This document shows positions 45,209 through 54,514 of a stretch of 64,000 nt of DNA, piece after piece. Source of the stretch: Sphingomonas_D zeicaulis. Its GTDB lineage: Bacteria; Pseudomonadota; Alphaproteobacteria; Sphingomonadales; Sphingomonadaceae. The position numbers and the translations under genes were made by a program. The DNA lies in NCBI RefSeq assembly GCF_050433225.1, contig NZ_JBNPXQ010000003.1, forward strand, positions 124,001 through 188,000. Direction: 5' to 3'. Within the stretch, counting starts at the first letter, position 1. Every line of letters begins with the position of its first letter. The notes below the pieces were generated by a model. The model ran no database searches and was not told where the DNA came from. It worked only from the letters and a program-made list of their open reading frames with translations.

Positions 45209-46351
45209 TCAGCGTGCGGAAATCGCCACCGGCGCGAAGGGATTGCGCCGCGAACGGCTGCGCAGATCGCGCGCCCAGACGATCGAGAAGCGCACATATT
45301 TCACCCGCGCCGTCCAGGTGCCCTGGCTTTCGCGCCAGCCATAATCGCGCGCATAGCCAAGATAGGCGGGCACATAGTCGCGGGCGAGCATGGTGCCGCA
45401 ATCGGCAGGCGCCGGCGGCCCCGTGCGCCAGCGCCGCATGAAACCCGTGACGAAGCCCTGCAGCGCCTGCGCCGTGCGCGGATCGACCGCATCCGGCGCC
45501 CATGGTCGTTCGGGCAACGCGCCATTGATCGCGGCATGCGCGACCAGCGCGACGAACCAGGTGCCGGTTTCGGTCAGGTGAACATCGTCGGTAAACAGGC
45601 GCGCGATCGCGTCGCGCGGCGCGGCGCCCGAGAGCCCGTCGATGCCGCGGGGCGAGACCGCCTCGGCGACCAGTTCGGCCAGCGCCTCCGCGGCGGGGAT
45701 CAGCGCGACGCGATGGGGGTTGTTCTCTGCCGCGAGCCGCCGGTTGAGCTCCGCCGCCGTGCAATGCCATGCCACCGCGGCGGACCGTTCATAATCGATC
45801 CAGCGGCCGGGCGTGTCGGCGCCCGAATGGCCCAGCCAGCTCGTATAGAGGAAGGTTCGGCTGCCCGGATTGGCCGCCTCGAAGCGGCGGATGAAATCCA
45901 GCGCATTGCCGATCGTATCATCCCACATCAGGCTTTCGAGCAGCGAATCCCGTTCGGTGATGATCAGCGTGTCATAGCGACCGGCCGGGTGCGCCGATGC
46001 GATCTCGTGCAGCACGTCCACCCGCGCGCCGCCGCGGTCGAGCCCCTCATGATAGCCGGCATCGCCGCCGCGCCCACGCGTACGCATCTCGATCGTCGAG
46101 CCGTAGAGATGCTGCATGTTCCAGTCGAACGGCCTGCCATCCGCCTCGGCGATCGCGGCGAGATGATCGGGCAAGGGCCGCGCGGTCAGGCTGTGGCCGG
46201 AGACGAACAGCCGCCGCGGCGGGCCGGCCGCGGGCTGGCGTTCGGGCACAGGCGCGTGCGCATCGGGGCCGGAAACGGGCTCCTGCTCGATCCGCGCGCT
46301 GCCCGCGAGACCGCCCATCACCACCAGCGCAACCAGCCCCGCTGCCCGCAT
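45209..46351 (-). CDS. Exported SGNH/GDSL-like hydrolase
   Basis: 380-residue protein with a hydrophobic N-terminus (MRAAGLVALVVMGGLAGSA) and periplasmic body. LFVSGHSLTARPLPDHL resembles the SGNH block I with GHS instead of GDS, so the nucleophile serine is kept; FTDDVHLTETGTW holds the Asp and His of block V. This family deacetylates or otherwise trims polysaccharides, for example as an O-acetyl esterase. Start ATG 46351, 1 base after the GT26 stop. The gene sits in the wzy-glycosidase-hydrolase-GT26 operon, so the polymer is the probable target. Confidence 0.7.
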   Translation of the reverse strand: MRAAGLVALVVMGGLAGSARIEQEPVSGPDAHAPVPERQPAAGPPRRLFVSGHSLTARPLPDHLAAIAEADGRPFDWNMQHLYGSTIEMRTRGRGGDAGYHEGLDRGGARVDVLHEIASAHPAGRYDTLIITERDSLLESLMWDDTIGNALDFIRRFEAANPGSRTFLYTSWLGHSGADTPGRWIDYERSAAVAWHCTAAELNRRLAAENNPHRVALIPAAEALAELVAEAVSPRGIDGLSGAAPRDAIARLFTDDVHLTETGTWFVALVAHAAINGALPERPWAPDAVDPRTAQALQGFVTGFMRRWRTGPPAPADCGTMLARDYVPAYLGYARDYGWRESQGTWTARVKYVRFSIVWARDLRSRSRRNPFAPVAISAR

Positions 46352-46352
46352 C

Positions 46353-47165
46353 CTATTGCTGCATGCGGCCGCGCCGCCAGCTCCGCTCGATCTGGAAGAT
46401 CTCGGGCCCCTCCACCAGATAGCGGCGCCACATCCGCTTGGGGTTGGACCCCAGCCGATAGAGCCATTCCAGCGACATGCGCTGCATGAGCGGCGGCGCG
46501 CGATCCTGCACGCCGGTGAGGAAATCGAGGCTGGCACCCACGCAGAAGCCGATGCCGGTGACGCCGCCGGCGCGCTTCGCACGATAGGCGAGAATCTCCT
46601 GCTGCGGCGATCCGACCGCGAGGAAGATATAGCGCGCACGCGCGTTCATCAGGAAACGCACCGCGTCTGCCACGGCGATGGGGTTCTTGATGAAGCCCAT
46701 CGGCGGATCATGATGCACGACATTGGTCAGCCCATATTTCTCGGCAAGCTGCGCGATCACCGCGGGCCGGCCGCCGACGATCGCCACACGATCATCGGGC
46801 TTGATGACATGCTCGAACAGCTCGGCTGTCAAGTCGCTGCCCGGAACCACCGGTAGCGCGAACCCAACCTTCTTCGCCAGACGCGCGAGAATGCGGCTGT
46901 CGCACAACGTCATCCACGCCGATCGATAGGCCGGCCACAGATCGGATCGGCTGCGCTGCAGGCGCACGACATGATCGACGTTCGGCGTGACGATATAGGC
47001 GAAGGGCGCGGTCGCTGGGCGATCGCGCACCCGTTCGATCACCGAATCCGTGCCCTGCATGGTGAAGGCCACGTCGATGAACTGGACCGTCGATAGCGCC
47101 AGCGCGCCACCGACGCCTGGAGGTGCGGCCATGCGGGCCGCTGGAAGTTCAGCGCCAAGGGACAT
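46353..47165 (-). CDS. GT26 (WecG/TagA/CpsF/GumM-like) glycosyltransferase
   Basis: 270-residue enzyme. Family marks: VTPNVDHVVRLQRS, DSRILARLA, RVAIVGGRPAVIAQL, HHDPPMGF and LAVGSPQQEILAY. GT26 enzymes add a second sugar (for example ManNAcA or glucose) to polyprenyl-linked saccharides, membrane-associated at the cytoplasmic face. Start ATG 47165 with GAGAGAGG about 9 bases upstream; the frame is open to 47210. First gene of the wzy operon, divergent from the export genes across a 400-base gap. Confidence 0.9.
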   Translation of the reverse strand: MSLGAELPAARMAAPPGVGGALALSTVQFIDVAFTMQGTDSVIERVRDRPATAPFAYIVTPNVDHVVRLQRSRSDLWPAYRSAWMTLCDSRILARLAKKVGFALPVVPGSDLTAELFEHVIKPDDRVAIVGGRPAVIAQLAEKYGLTNVVHHDPPMGFIKNPIAVADAVRFLMNARARYIFLAVGSPQQEILAYRAKRAGGVTGIGFCVGASLDFLTGVQDRAPPLMQRMSLEWLYRLGSNPKRMWRRYLVEGPEIFQIERSWRRGRMQQ

Positions 47166-47562
47166 CCGGGGAAGCCTCTCTCTAGCCCGCCTTGACGAAA
47201 CCGCCGGCAAGGCGACATGCCAGGCGAAGTCGGTTCCGGGTCGGGTCTGGGTTGGTCCTCAAAAACTGGTCCGCGTCGCCGCCGGGCCGGCTGCCGGTTT
47301 CGCGCCACCGGTCCGACCCGACGATCGGAGGAACCGAGAATGAGCTCCGACGCGGGCCCCCATTATGGAAGATCGCCCGCGCATTTCTGCTTGGCGAACA
47401 CAGCCCCCTTTTTTGACTAGGAAAAATGGGCGGCGACGATGCGCGCGATTGCAGCGACGGACCGACTGGCATTTCTCCCAACTGCCAAGGGAGGAAGGCA
47501 ATCGACGAATTTCGACGCCCCCTTCAGACGACTAGCCTGCGATCAGTTGTTTTTCGGGAGCA
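47166..47562. other. Divergent intergenic region between GT26 and export genes
   Basis: About 400 bases holding both promoters. It contains a small open frame 47340-47420 (26 codons, start region MSSDAGPHY) with GGAGG 8 bases upstream, followed by a CCCCCCTTTTTT run. It could be a leader peptide or chance. Nothing else is evident. Confidence 0.4.
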
Positions 47563-48231
47563 ATGCTCGTGTCCACCACCTGGTTACTGTCCAATCGCCA
47601 CGGCCTCTCGACGGGCCTGAGGGCGATCGCGCTGATTGGTGCGATGGCCGCTACGGCGCCGGCGATCGCCGAACCGCTGCCCGAACCCACGCCGCGGGTG
47701 ACCGCCACGGTGCCTCCGGTCAGCCAGTATCGCGTCAATCCCGGGGACGATCTCGACGTGTTCGTGTGGGGGGAGGAACGGATGCAGCGCCAGGTGCGCG
47801 TGCAGCCGGACGGCACCTTCGCCTTCCCGCTGGCGGGCACGATCAAGGCGGTCGGCCGCAACGTGACCGACATCGCCGCCGACATCCGCGAGCGGATCGC
47901 GGTCAATTACCGCTCGACCGCCCCCGACGTGACGGTTTCGGTGCGCGACGCCACCGGCATGCGCTTCTTCGTGGTTGGCAAGGTTCGCACCCCGGGCAGC
48001 TTCACCAGCGGCTCGTCGGTCAACATCCTGCAGGCACTCAGCATGGCGGGCGGCGCCGCCGAATTCGCCGACATCAGCAACGCGGTGATCCTGCGCCAGA
48101 CGCCGTCTGGCCAGATCGTGGAGCCGGTGAAACTCAATACCGTCCTGAAAGGAGGCCGGGCACTCAAGGCCGGCAGCCTCAACCGGCCCCTGCCGATGCT
48201 GATGAGCGGTGATGTCCTTGTCATTCCGTGA
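47563..48231 (+). CDS. Polysaccharide export protein (short Wza/GumB-like OPX)
   Basis: 222-residue outer-membrane export protein. Signal peptide ends near APAIAEP; then the Poly_export domain (YRVNPGDDLDVFVWGEERM) and an SLBB domain (VGKVRTPGSFTSGSSVNILQ). The absence of a lipobox cysteine and short length match GumB/GelD-type proteins rather than full Wza. It forms the outer-membrane channel or its periplasmic part. ATG 47563 has GGGAG upstream. The barrel gene overlaps its end by 20 bases. Confidence 0.93.
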   Translation: MLVSTTWLLSNRHGLSTGLRAIALIGAMAATAPAIAEPLPEPTPRVTATVPPVSQYRVNPGDDLDVFVWGEERMQRQVRVQPDGTFAFPLAGTIKAVGRNVTDIAADIRERIAVNYRSTAPDVTVSVRDATGMRFFVVGKVRTPGSFTSGSSVNILQALSMAGGAAEFADISNAVILRQTPSGQIVEPVKLNTVLKGGRALKAGSLNRPLPMLMSGDVLVIP

Positions 48232-49381
48232 TCGCCCGCCCGTCAGCCGGCTACTCTTCGGAGCGATCGCCGCACCTGCGGCGATCTTCGCGCCCAAATG
48301 CCTGGCGCAGACCGAAGTCCGGCTCGAGGCGGACGCCAATGTCCTCTATTCGGACAACCCTTTTCTGAGCACCGAAAAGAATACGGACACCGCCGCCGCC
48401 GAGATCGTCGCGCGGCCGGAGGTGGAGGTGCAACTGGGGCCGGGCACGACCATCGAGGTCGGCGGCCGCGCCGGTTTTCGCCAATATTCCAGGCGCTACG
48501 GCAATTTCGTGACCGGGCGCGGCGATGCGACCTTCCGGCATCGCGACAGCGAATATCTGACCTTGATGACCAATATCGGCTATTCGCGCGAGCTCGCCGC
48601 GGACGTTCTCACCGACAGTATCGATGCCGCGGTCGACACCCGGCAGATCCGCGAAGCCTATGGCGCGCGTACGTCGGTAGAATATAACCCCAATGCGCGC
48701 TGGCAGTTCGTGACCGACGGGGGCTGGCAGAAGACCCGTTATCCCGGATCAACCCTGCTCCAGGCGACCAACGCCTATGATGTCGGCCTCACAGCCAGCC
48801 GGCGGGTGAGCGAGTTGATGACCGTCGGCTTACGCGGCGAATTCACATCCAGCCGGATCGCCAATGGCGGCAAGACCGAAGCCAAGTCGATCGGCGTGAC
48901 GGTCGCCCGCCGGCTGAACGCCAACTGGCGCGCGGACGCGACTGCGGGCATCGAATGGGCGAGCCTGGGCGGCCTGCCGGGCATTCCGAACAACAACCAG
49001 AACGACCGCTCCCGCTTCAGCGGCAGCGTGAACCTCTGCTACGATCCGCGCCGCATGACCTTGTGCCTGACCGGCGCGATCCGCAGCGAGGTGAGCGGCC
49101 TCGGTGGCCTCCAGCGCGAAACCGCGGTGGGTGCGACACTGGCGGTGCCGACCAGCACGCGCGGCCGGGTGACCGCCAGCGCCGATTATCGCCGCGCGCA
49201 ACTGCCGGGCTTCGGCGATACCGACGTGCTGCGCGGTTCCGCGGCTTACGAACATCGTGTGACCGAGACGCTCTCCGTCCGCGCCGGGGCCGACTACCTG
49301 CAGCGCACGCGCGCGGATGGCGACCGGGTGGGCGCGGTGGTGCTGCAGATCGGCGTGACTTACCGGGGACGAGACAGATGA
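48212..49381 (+). CDS. Outer-membrane beta-barrel protein of the export operon
   Basis: About 389-residue protein with a signal peptide (AIAAPAAIFAPKCLA) and a body of alternating amphipathic strands ending in an aromatic/charged strand (VGAVVLQIGVTYRGRDR). Several repeats of strand-turn-strand (for example EYLTLMTNIGYSRELAADV) support a barrel of perhaps 16-18 strands. Sphingan loci carry such proteins between OPX and Wzz genes; it may be the outer-membrane pore partner of the short OPX. Start ATG 48212 (or GTG 48209) overlaps the OPX gene. Its stop overlaps the Wzz start (ATGA). Confidence 0.8.
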   Translation: MSLSFRDRPPVSRLLFGAIAAPAAIFAPKCLAQTEVRLEADANVLYSDNPFLSTEKNTDTAAAEIVARPEVEVQLGPGTTIEVGGRAGFRQYSRRYGNFVTGRGDATFRHRDSEYLTLMTNIGYSRELAADVLTDSIDAAVDTRQIREAYGARTSVEYNPNARWQFVTDGGWQKTRYPGSTLLQATNAYDVGLTASRRVSELMTVGLRGEFTSSRIANGGKTEAKSIGVTVARRLNANWRADATAGIEWASLGGLPGIPNNNQNDRSRFSGSVNLCYDPRRMTLCLTGAIRSEVSGLGGLQRETAVGATLAVPTSTRGRVTASADYRRAQLPGFGDTDVLRGSAAYEHRVTETLSVRAGADYLQRTRADGDRVGAVVLQIGVTYRGRDR

Positions 49382-50859
49382 GCGCACAACCGAACGCCGA
49401 CGGCTTTGGCATCTATCCGCGCGAGATTCTCGCCATCCTGTTCCGCCGCCGTTACTGGCTGGTGCTGCCGGTGGTGGTCGGCCTGCTCGGCGCGATCGGC
49501 GCGATCCTGATGCAGAAGCCGATGTACAAGTCGCAGGCGACGCTGCTGATCGATTCGGCGCAGATCGTGCTGGGGCCGGGCACCACCCCGCTCAGCAGCA
49601 TCGCCAACGAACGCATCGCCAAGATCCGCCAGCAGGTCGTCAGCCGCGACAGCCTGAGCGCGCTGATCCGCGAAAACGGGCTCTATCCCAAGGAGCGCGG
49701 CGCGATGGAGTTCGAGAATGTGCTGGCGATCGCGCGCAACGCGATAGGCGTCGAACTCGTCGGCGCGAACCAGAACAACAATAATGGCAGCACGATCGCC
49801 TTCACCCTCTCCTTCACCTATTCGGACGCCGGGAAGGCCCGCGCGGTGACCGAGCGGCTGACCAAGCAGTTCCTGGTGGAAGACAAGCGCTTCCGCACGC
49901 AGCAGGCCGAAGGCACCGCGACCTTCCTCGGCCGCCGCGCGGAGGAGTTGCGGCGCCAACTGGGCGAGCTGGAGGAAAAGCGCCGCGGCGTCGAGGCGCG
50001 CTATGCCGGCGCGCTGCCCAGCCATATCGCGCTCAGCGCGCAATCCGGTGCCGCGCTGCGCGCCGAGGTTTCGCGCATCGACGCGGAATCGCAGGGGCTG
50101 GTGCAGCAGAACAGCATGCTGGCCGCCACGGTCGAAAGCAATCGGCAAGCGCCGCTTCCCGGCCAGGAAGCGGTGCGCCGCGCCGAGGAGCGGCTGAACC
50201 AGCTGGAATCGGTCTATTCGGACGACTATCCGGAAGTGATCGCCGCACGCGCCGCGCTGGCGCGCGAACAGGCCGCGGCGCGCCGGGCGCAATCCGACAC
50301 GCGCGGCAGCGTGCTCGAGGCGGAAATCGCCGCCGGCCGCTCGCGCATCGGCATGCTCGCCAATCGGCGCAGCGAACTGGTCGCCGCGATCGCCGACCTC
50401 GACCACCGCTCCGCACAAGCGCCGCAGGCCGCCTACGAACTGAACATGATCGAGCGCGAATATGACAACATCAAGCGCCAGTACGAGGCGCTGCGCGAGA
50501 AGCAGCTCGATGCGCAGGTCGCCGCCAATCTCCAGTCGGAGGACAAGGGCGAGCGCTTCTCGGTCGTGGACGAGCCCAGCATGCCGCACGAGTCGATGGG
50601 CACCAAGCCGATGATCCTGCTGTTGATGGGCGTGTTCGCGGGCGGCGGTGCCGGCGTGGCGCTGGTGCTCGGCTTCGAACTGCTGCGCGGCACAATCCAT
50701 GGCGAGGAGACGCTGACCAAGCTCCTCAAGGCACCGCCGCTGGGGGTGGTGCCGGTTACACGGCAGCCGAGCGTGCTGCCCTGGTTCTTCGGGCGCAACA
50801 AGACCGGACGGGCAACAGTGCTTGCCGGCATGATGGGAGGAAAACGCTATGCAGGCTGA
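49378..50859 (+). CDS. Wzz/GumC-type chain-length and co-polymerase protein
   Basis: 493-residue inner-membrane protein with helices at about 28-46 (YWLVLPVVVGLLGAIGAIL) and 410-430 (ILLLMGVFAGGGAGVALVLG), and a large periplasmic part containing coiled coils (about 180-400, EELRRQLGELEEKRRGVE). A proline-rich segment precedes the second helix (EPSMPHESMGTKP). It sets polymer length with Wzy and pairs with the kinase encoded next. Start ATG 49378 overlaps the barrel stop; the kinase gene overlaps its end by 11 bases. Confidence 0.92.
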   Translation: MSAQPNADGFGIYPREILAILFRRRYWLVLPVVVGLLGAIGAILMQKPMYKSQATLLIDSAQIVLGPGTTPLSSIANERIAKIRQQVVSRDSLSALIRENGLYPKERGAMEFENVLAIARNAIGVELVGANQNNNNGSTIAFTLSFTYSDAGKARAVTERLTKQFLVEDKRFRTQQAEGTATFLGRRAEELRRQLGELEEKRRGVEARYAGALPSHIALSAQSGAALRAEVSRIDAESQGLVQQNSMLAATVESNRQAPLPGQEAVRRAEERLNQLESVYSDDYPEVIAARAALAREQAAARRAQSDTRGSVLEAEIAAGRSRIGMLANRRSELVAAIADLDHRSAQAPQAAYELNMIEREYDNIKRQYEALREKQLDAQVAANLQSEDKGERFSVVDEPSMPHESMGTKPMILLLMGVFAGGGAGVALVLGFELLRGTIHGEETLTKLLKAPPLGVVPVTRQPSVLPWFFGRNKTGRATVLAGMMGGKRYAG

Positions 50860-51637
50860 GATCGACGCCGCTGCGGTCGTACGGCTCAACCGGGCAAACG
50901 AGGACGCACCCGTTATGCCGGATTACAGCCCCGACCGGGAGCTTCTGGCCGCCAACCTCGTCGTCGGCTTCGAACCGATGAACGAACGGGTCCATCCCTT
51001 CTTCAACATGCGCTCGCAGCTGCTGCGCGCGGTCCATTCGTCCGGCAAGCGGGTGTTCGGCGTCACCTCGGTGCAGCCGGGCAATGGCAAGACGCATATC
51101 TCGATCAACCTCGCCGCGGCGCTGAGCCGCATCTATCCGACGATCCTGATCGAGCTCGACCTGCGCCGCCCCTCGGTGGGCAACCGGCTGGGCCTGCCGC
51201 AACTGCAGCCGGGCATGGACGATTATCTGATGGGCAATGTGCCGTGGCGCGAGACCTGCCTGCGCATCCACGGCTTCGACCTTACCGTGTCACGCGTGCG
51301 CGATCCGCGCGACAATGCCGAGGAATTGCTGGCATCGCAGCGCCTGCCCGATCTGATCGAGTCTCTGCGTGGCATCGAGGGCAGCCCGGTGATCATCGTC
51401 GATACCCCGCCCGCGCTGGTGAACGACGATCTCATGCTGATCTCCCGGGTGGTCGACGGCGTGCTGATGGTCGTCCAGGAAGCGCGCACACCCAAGCGCG
51501 CGCTGCTCGACGCGATCAATTCGCTCAACGCGACGCCGATCATCGGATCGGTGCTCAACATGTCGATCTCCAGCCCACAACAGCGTCACGACTATGGCTA
51601 TTATTATATGCCGCCCGAGCGCAGCGGCACCCGCTGA
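50849..51637 (+). CDS. Bacterial tyrosine kinase (BY-kinase) domain, CpsD/GelE-like
   Basis: 262-residue cytoplasmic P-loop kinase. Walker A QPGNGKTHISINLA, Walker A' LIELDLRRPS, Walker B VIIVDTPPALV, and a C-terminal tyrosine cluster YGYYYMPPERSG as autophosphorylation sites. It would pair with the Wzz protein, the two-protein arrangement of sphingan and Gram-positive loci rather than fused Wzc. Phosphorylation cycles control polymer length and export. Overlaps the Wzz gene by 11 bases. Confidence 0.92.
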   Translation: MQAEIDAAAVVRLNRANEDAPVMPDYSPDRELLAANLVVGFEPMNERVHPFFNMRSQLLRAVHSSGKRVFGVTSVQPGNGKTHISINLAAALSRIYPTILIELDLRRPSVGNRLGLPQLQPGMDDYLMGNVPWRETCLRIHGFDLTVSRVRDPRDNAEELLASQRLPDLIESLRGIEGSPVIIVDTPPALVNDDLMLISRVVDGVLMVVQEARTPKRALLDAINSLNATPIIGSVLNMSISSPQQRHDYGYYYMPPERSGTR

Positions 51638-51657
51638 TCTTCACTCCGGAACAGCGC

Positions 51658-51676
51658 TGGCCGGCCTAGCCGGCCA
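51658..51676. repeat. Hairpin between kinase and PhyH genes
   Basis: Perfect 8-base-pair stem TGGCCGGC/GCCGGCCA with a CTA loop, 21 bases after the kinase stop and 97 bases before the next gene. No T-run, so partial termination or transcript end protection is possible. A 27-codon open frame at 51693-51776 follows and overlaps the PhyH ATG; support for it is weak. Confidence 0.5.
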
Positions 51677-51772
51677 CGCGGATTGGACGACGATGACCGA
51701 CATTGATCCCCGTTCCTGCTCCGCCGTGAAGCACGGTTCGATCCTTGCGCCTTCGATCAAGGGGGAAAAACC

Positions 51773-52732
51773 ATGAAGACGCCCTCGGAACGATCCATCT
51801 GGCTCAGGAACCTACCGGCGCGCACCATGCTCAAACTGCTCAACCAGCCCCGTGTCCGCACCTCGCTCGGCGATCGTTACGAGCGTGCGCTCGAACAGCA
51901 TCGCAGCGTGTTGCCGCGCCTTAGCGGCATCGATGCGGAGATCGTCGCCGCGCTCGACCGCGACGGCGTGTTCATCACCACGGTCGATGCGCTCGGCCTG
52001 ACGGACAGCGGCACGATCGTGGGGACCGCGGCGATGCTTGCCGAACAATTCGCCCCCGAGGCGCGATCCCGCGCGGCGGGCGGCGAGGTGTTCACCATCG
52101 TGCCGCCCGAGCGGATCGTGAACAACCCTGCGATCTATTTCTGGGGGCTGCACGACCGGCTGCTCGACATCGCCGAATCCTATATCGGGCTGCCGCCCGC
52201 CTATGACGGCGTGGCGATCAACTATACCGTCGCCGACGGGCGCGAGATCTCGACGCGCAAATGGCATCGCGACTGGGAAGACCGGCGGATGCTGAAGGTC
52301 GCTGTCTATGTCCATGACGTCGACGAGGGCGGCGGCCCGTTCCAGATGATCCGCCGGCACGATACGCTGCAGAACGACACTGACGGCTTCGATTATGGCC
52401 TGGCCGACGATGCCGAGCTCGAGCGGCGGCTGGGCGCCGGCTTCACGCGCGATATCGTGAGCTGCACGGGGAAGGCCGGCACGGTGATCTTCACCGACAC
52501 CGCGCGCTTCTTCCATCGCGGCAAGCCCGCGATCGAGCGCGACCGTGCGGCGATCTTCTACAGCTATTTCGCCAGCCGACCGCGCCACCCCTTCCTGTGC
52601 GAGCGCACCGGGATGACACGGGGCGACATCGCCCGGCTGGCCCATGCCCTGCCCCACCGCCAGCGCGACGCCGCGCTGTGGCGGCGGCGGCTGTCGACCG
52701 CGCTGCGGATCATCCCGCCGGCGACGCTGTAG
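51773..52732 (+). CDS. PhyH-type 2OG-Fe(II) dioxygenase
   Basis: 319-residue protein of the phytanoyl-CoA dioxygenase family. Iron ligands: RKWHRDWEDRR (HxD) and the distal His in ARFFHRGKP, with a later Arg (IERDRAAIFYSYF) as the 2OG anchor. The N-terminus has an IWLRNLPARTMLKLL segment. Substrates in the family range from fatty acyl-CoA to sugar and amino-acid moieties. Start ATG 51773 has AAGGGGGA upstream. Second dioxygenase of the surface locus; its sugar or acyl substrate is unknown. Confidence 0.8.
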   Translation: MKTPSERSIWLRNLPARTMLKLLNQPRVRTSLGDRYERALEQHRSVLPRLSGIDAEIVAALDRDGVFITTVDALGLTDSGTIVGTAAMLAEQFAPEARSRAAGGEVFTIVPPERIVNNPAIYFWGLHDRLLDIAESYIGLPPAYDGVAINYTVADGREISTRKWHRDWEDRRMLKVAVYVHDVDEGGGPFQMIRRHDTLQNDTDGFDYGLADDAELERRLGAGFTRDIVSCTGKAGTVIFTDTARFFHRGKPAIERDRAAIFYSYFASRPRHPFLCERTGMTRGDIARLAHALPHRQRDAALWRRRLSTALRIIPPATL

Positions 52733-53046
52733 GGGCAGGAACCGCGGCGCGGCTCGGGGGGTCGCGCCGCGGCTGTTCGTCAGGTGCGGCCCTAATATGT
52801 TCTCCCCGGCGCGCAGCGTCTGGGAGGGGCGAGATGGTGACGATCGTGCCCCCGGCACGATCTTGGTTGCCGGGGGCAATCCAACCCCACTCGCCATTTG
52901 CACAGCAAATGGTGGAGGGGTCGGCGCCGAATTTTCTGATTATACTATGTCGGGCGGTGGGCTCCGAGCCCGCCCCTCCGCCACCGGCTTCACCGGCGGT
53001 CCTCCGACCCGAGCGAAGCTCGAGGAGGAAATTATGCCCTATCCCC
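52733..53046. other. Convergent gap rich in hairpins
   Basis: About 315 bases between PhyH (+) and GT4 (-) without a gene. Hairpins: 52742-52772 (10-base-pair CCGCGGCGCG stem), 52842-52862 (GATCGTGC/GCACGATC), 52894-52912 (CCATTTG/CAAATGG), and the repeated element at 53000-53029. No mobility gene is seen; this could be degraded extragenic repeat sequence. Confidence 0.55.
53000..53029. repeat. REP-like palindrome, copy 2
   Basis: Hairpin with outer arms TCCTCC/GGAGGA and inner stem CGAGC/GCTCG around a GAA loop. Shares core sequence and layout with the palindrome at 8647-8677, in the opposite orientation and again between convergent gene ends. Confidence 0.55.
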
Positions 53047-54354
53047 TCAAACGAACGGCCGGAACAGCTCCGCCAGATGCTCGGCGTTGTGATCGGGATC
53101 GTGCATCTCGCGCACGCGGGCGCGGCCGATCTCACCCATCTTGCGCAGTTGCGCAGGGGTAGCGTCCAGCGCGGCGCCAAGCGCGTCGGCCAGCGCCTCG
53201 ATCGAGCCCGAGGGTATCAGCCAGCCATTCTGCGCGTCGACCAATTCCGGCACGCCCGCGATCGCGGTGGCGATCACCGGACGGCCGACCGCCAGCGCTT
53301 CCATCAGCACCACCGGCAGCCCTTCGGCGAAGCTCGGCAGCACGAAGGCGCGGGCGTTGAGCACCTCGCGCCGGACATCCTCCGAACCGCGCCAGCCGAG
53401 CAGGCGCACGCGCTGCTGCAACCCCAGGCGCACGATCTGCGCCTCGATGTCGCTGCGGCCCTCGCCATCGCCGATCACGTCTATGGTGAAATCGCGCCGC
53501 TCCGCCAGCCGTGCCGCGGCCTCGATCAGCAGCGGCAGCCCCTTCTGCGCGCTCAGCCGCGCGACACAGACCAGCCGCGAACCGGCGAAGGCGGCGCCAT
53601 CATCGACCTCGGTATTCAAAAAATGCGGCGCCACCGCGCAGCGCACGACCTCGATCCGTTCCCAGTGCCGAGGGTGCGACCAGCGCATGAGCTGCCCGCG
53701 GCCGAAGCTCGAAACGCCGGCGACGAACGCGGCGTCGGCGATCTTGCCCGGCAGGTCGAGCGAGACCGGCGAATCGAACTCGTCGGGCCCGTGAGCGGTG
53801 AAGCTGTAGGTGATCGGCGTCATCCGCGCCGCCAGCCGCGCGACGGCCACCGGGTTGGTGCCGAAATGGGCGTGAACGTGGCGCACGCGGTTGCGCTCCA
53901 GCCAGTCGGCGAGCAGCGCCGCTTCAGCAAAATAAGCGAGCGAACGGATCATGCCGCGGCTCCGATCGACGCCGAGCGCGTTGCGCAGCGCCGCAAAGGT
54001 CGCCCCCGGCCGCGCGAAAAAGCGTGCCATCACCGCAGATGCGAGCTGGCGGCCATTGCCCTCCAGCAGCACGGTGGTGCGCCGTTCCTCCGCGCGATCC
54101 TCGGCATCGCTGAACCGGTCCGGCGACTTGCGGATCGTGAAGCGATCCACCGTCAGCCCCTGCCGTTCCAGCGCCGCGATCTCGGTGCGGATGAAGCTGT
54201 GGCTGACCTTGGGATAGACGTTGACCAGATAGGCCACGCGCTCCGTCTGCCGGTCGAATCCGCGCGCGATGTTCGGCCCCGCGCCACGGCTTTCGGGGTT
54301 GCCCGAAAGCGGCTCACCGGCCGCGCCGACATAGCTGAAGACTTTTGGCTTCAT
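53047..54354 (-). CDS. GT4 glycosyltransferase (colanic/ExoL-like)
   Basis: About 435-residue GT-B fold transferase. N-terminal half: RVAYLVNVYPKVSHSFIRTE and HVHAHFGTNPVAVARLAA; donor half: ARLSAQKGLPLLIEAAARL and SFAEGLPVVLMEALAVGRPV with the E-x7-E region, then ATAIAGVPELVDAQNGWLIP. Start ATG 54354 follows GGGGGAAAG. Single minus-strand gene inside the plus-strand part of the locus; it may be under separate control. Sugar unknown. Confidence 0.9.
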   Translation of the reverse strand: MKPKVFSYVGAAGEPLSGNPESRGAGPNIARGFDRQTERVAYLVNVYPKVSHSFIRTEIAALERQGLTVDRFTIRKSPDRFSDAEDRAEERRTTVLLEGNGRQLASAVMARFFARPGATFAALRNALGVDRSRGMIRSLAYFAEAALLADWLERNRVRHVHAHFGTNPVAVARLAARMTPITYSFTAHGPDEFDSPVSLDLPGKIADAAFVAGVSSFGRGQLMRWSHPRHWERIEVVRCAVAPHFLNTEVDDGAAFAGSRLVCVARLSAQKGLPLLIEAAARLAERRDFTIDVIGDGEGRSDIEAQIVRLGLQQRVRLLGWRGSEDVRREVLNARAFVLPSFAEGLPVVLMEALAVGRPVIATAIAGVPELVDAQNGWLIPSGSIEALADALGAALDATPAQLRKMGEIGRARVREMHDPDHNAEHLAELFRPFV

Positions 54355-54514
54355 CTTTCCCCCGCCTCTCGCCACCGATTATGGCGGAGCGCGGGCGATC
54401 GAGGCATTCCAACTTTTCCCAAGCCAAACTTCCTTGCCAACTTACCGGTCTACATCAGCCGGATGCGCCCCGCCCTTCGCACATGCGATGGTGCAGCATC
54501 TTTGGAGGGGGCGG

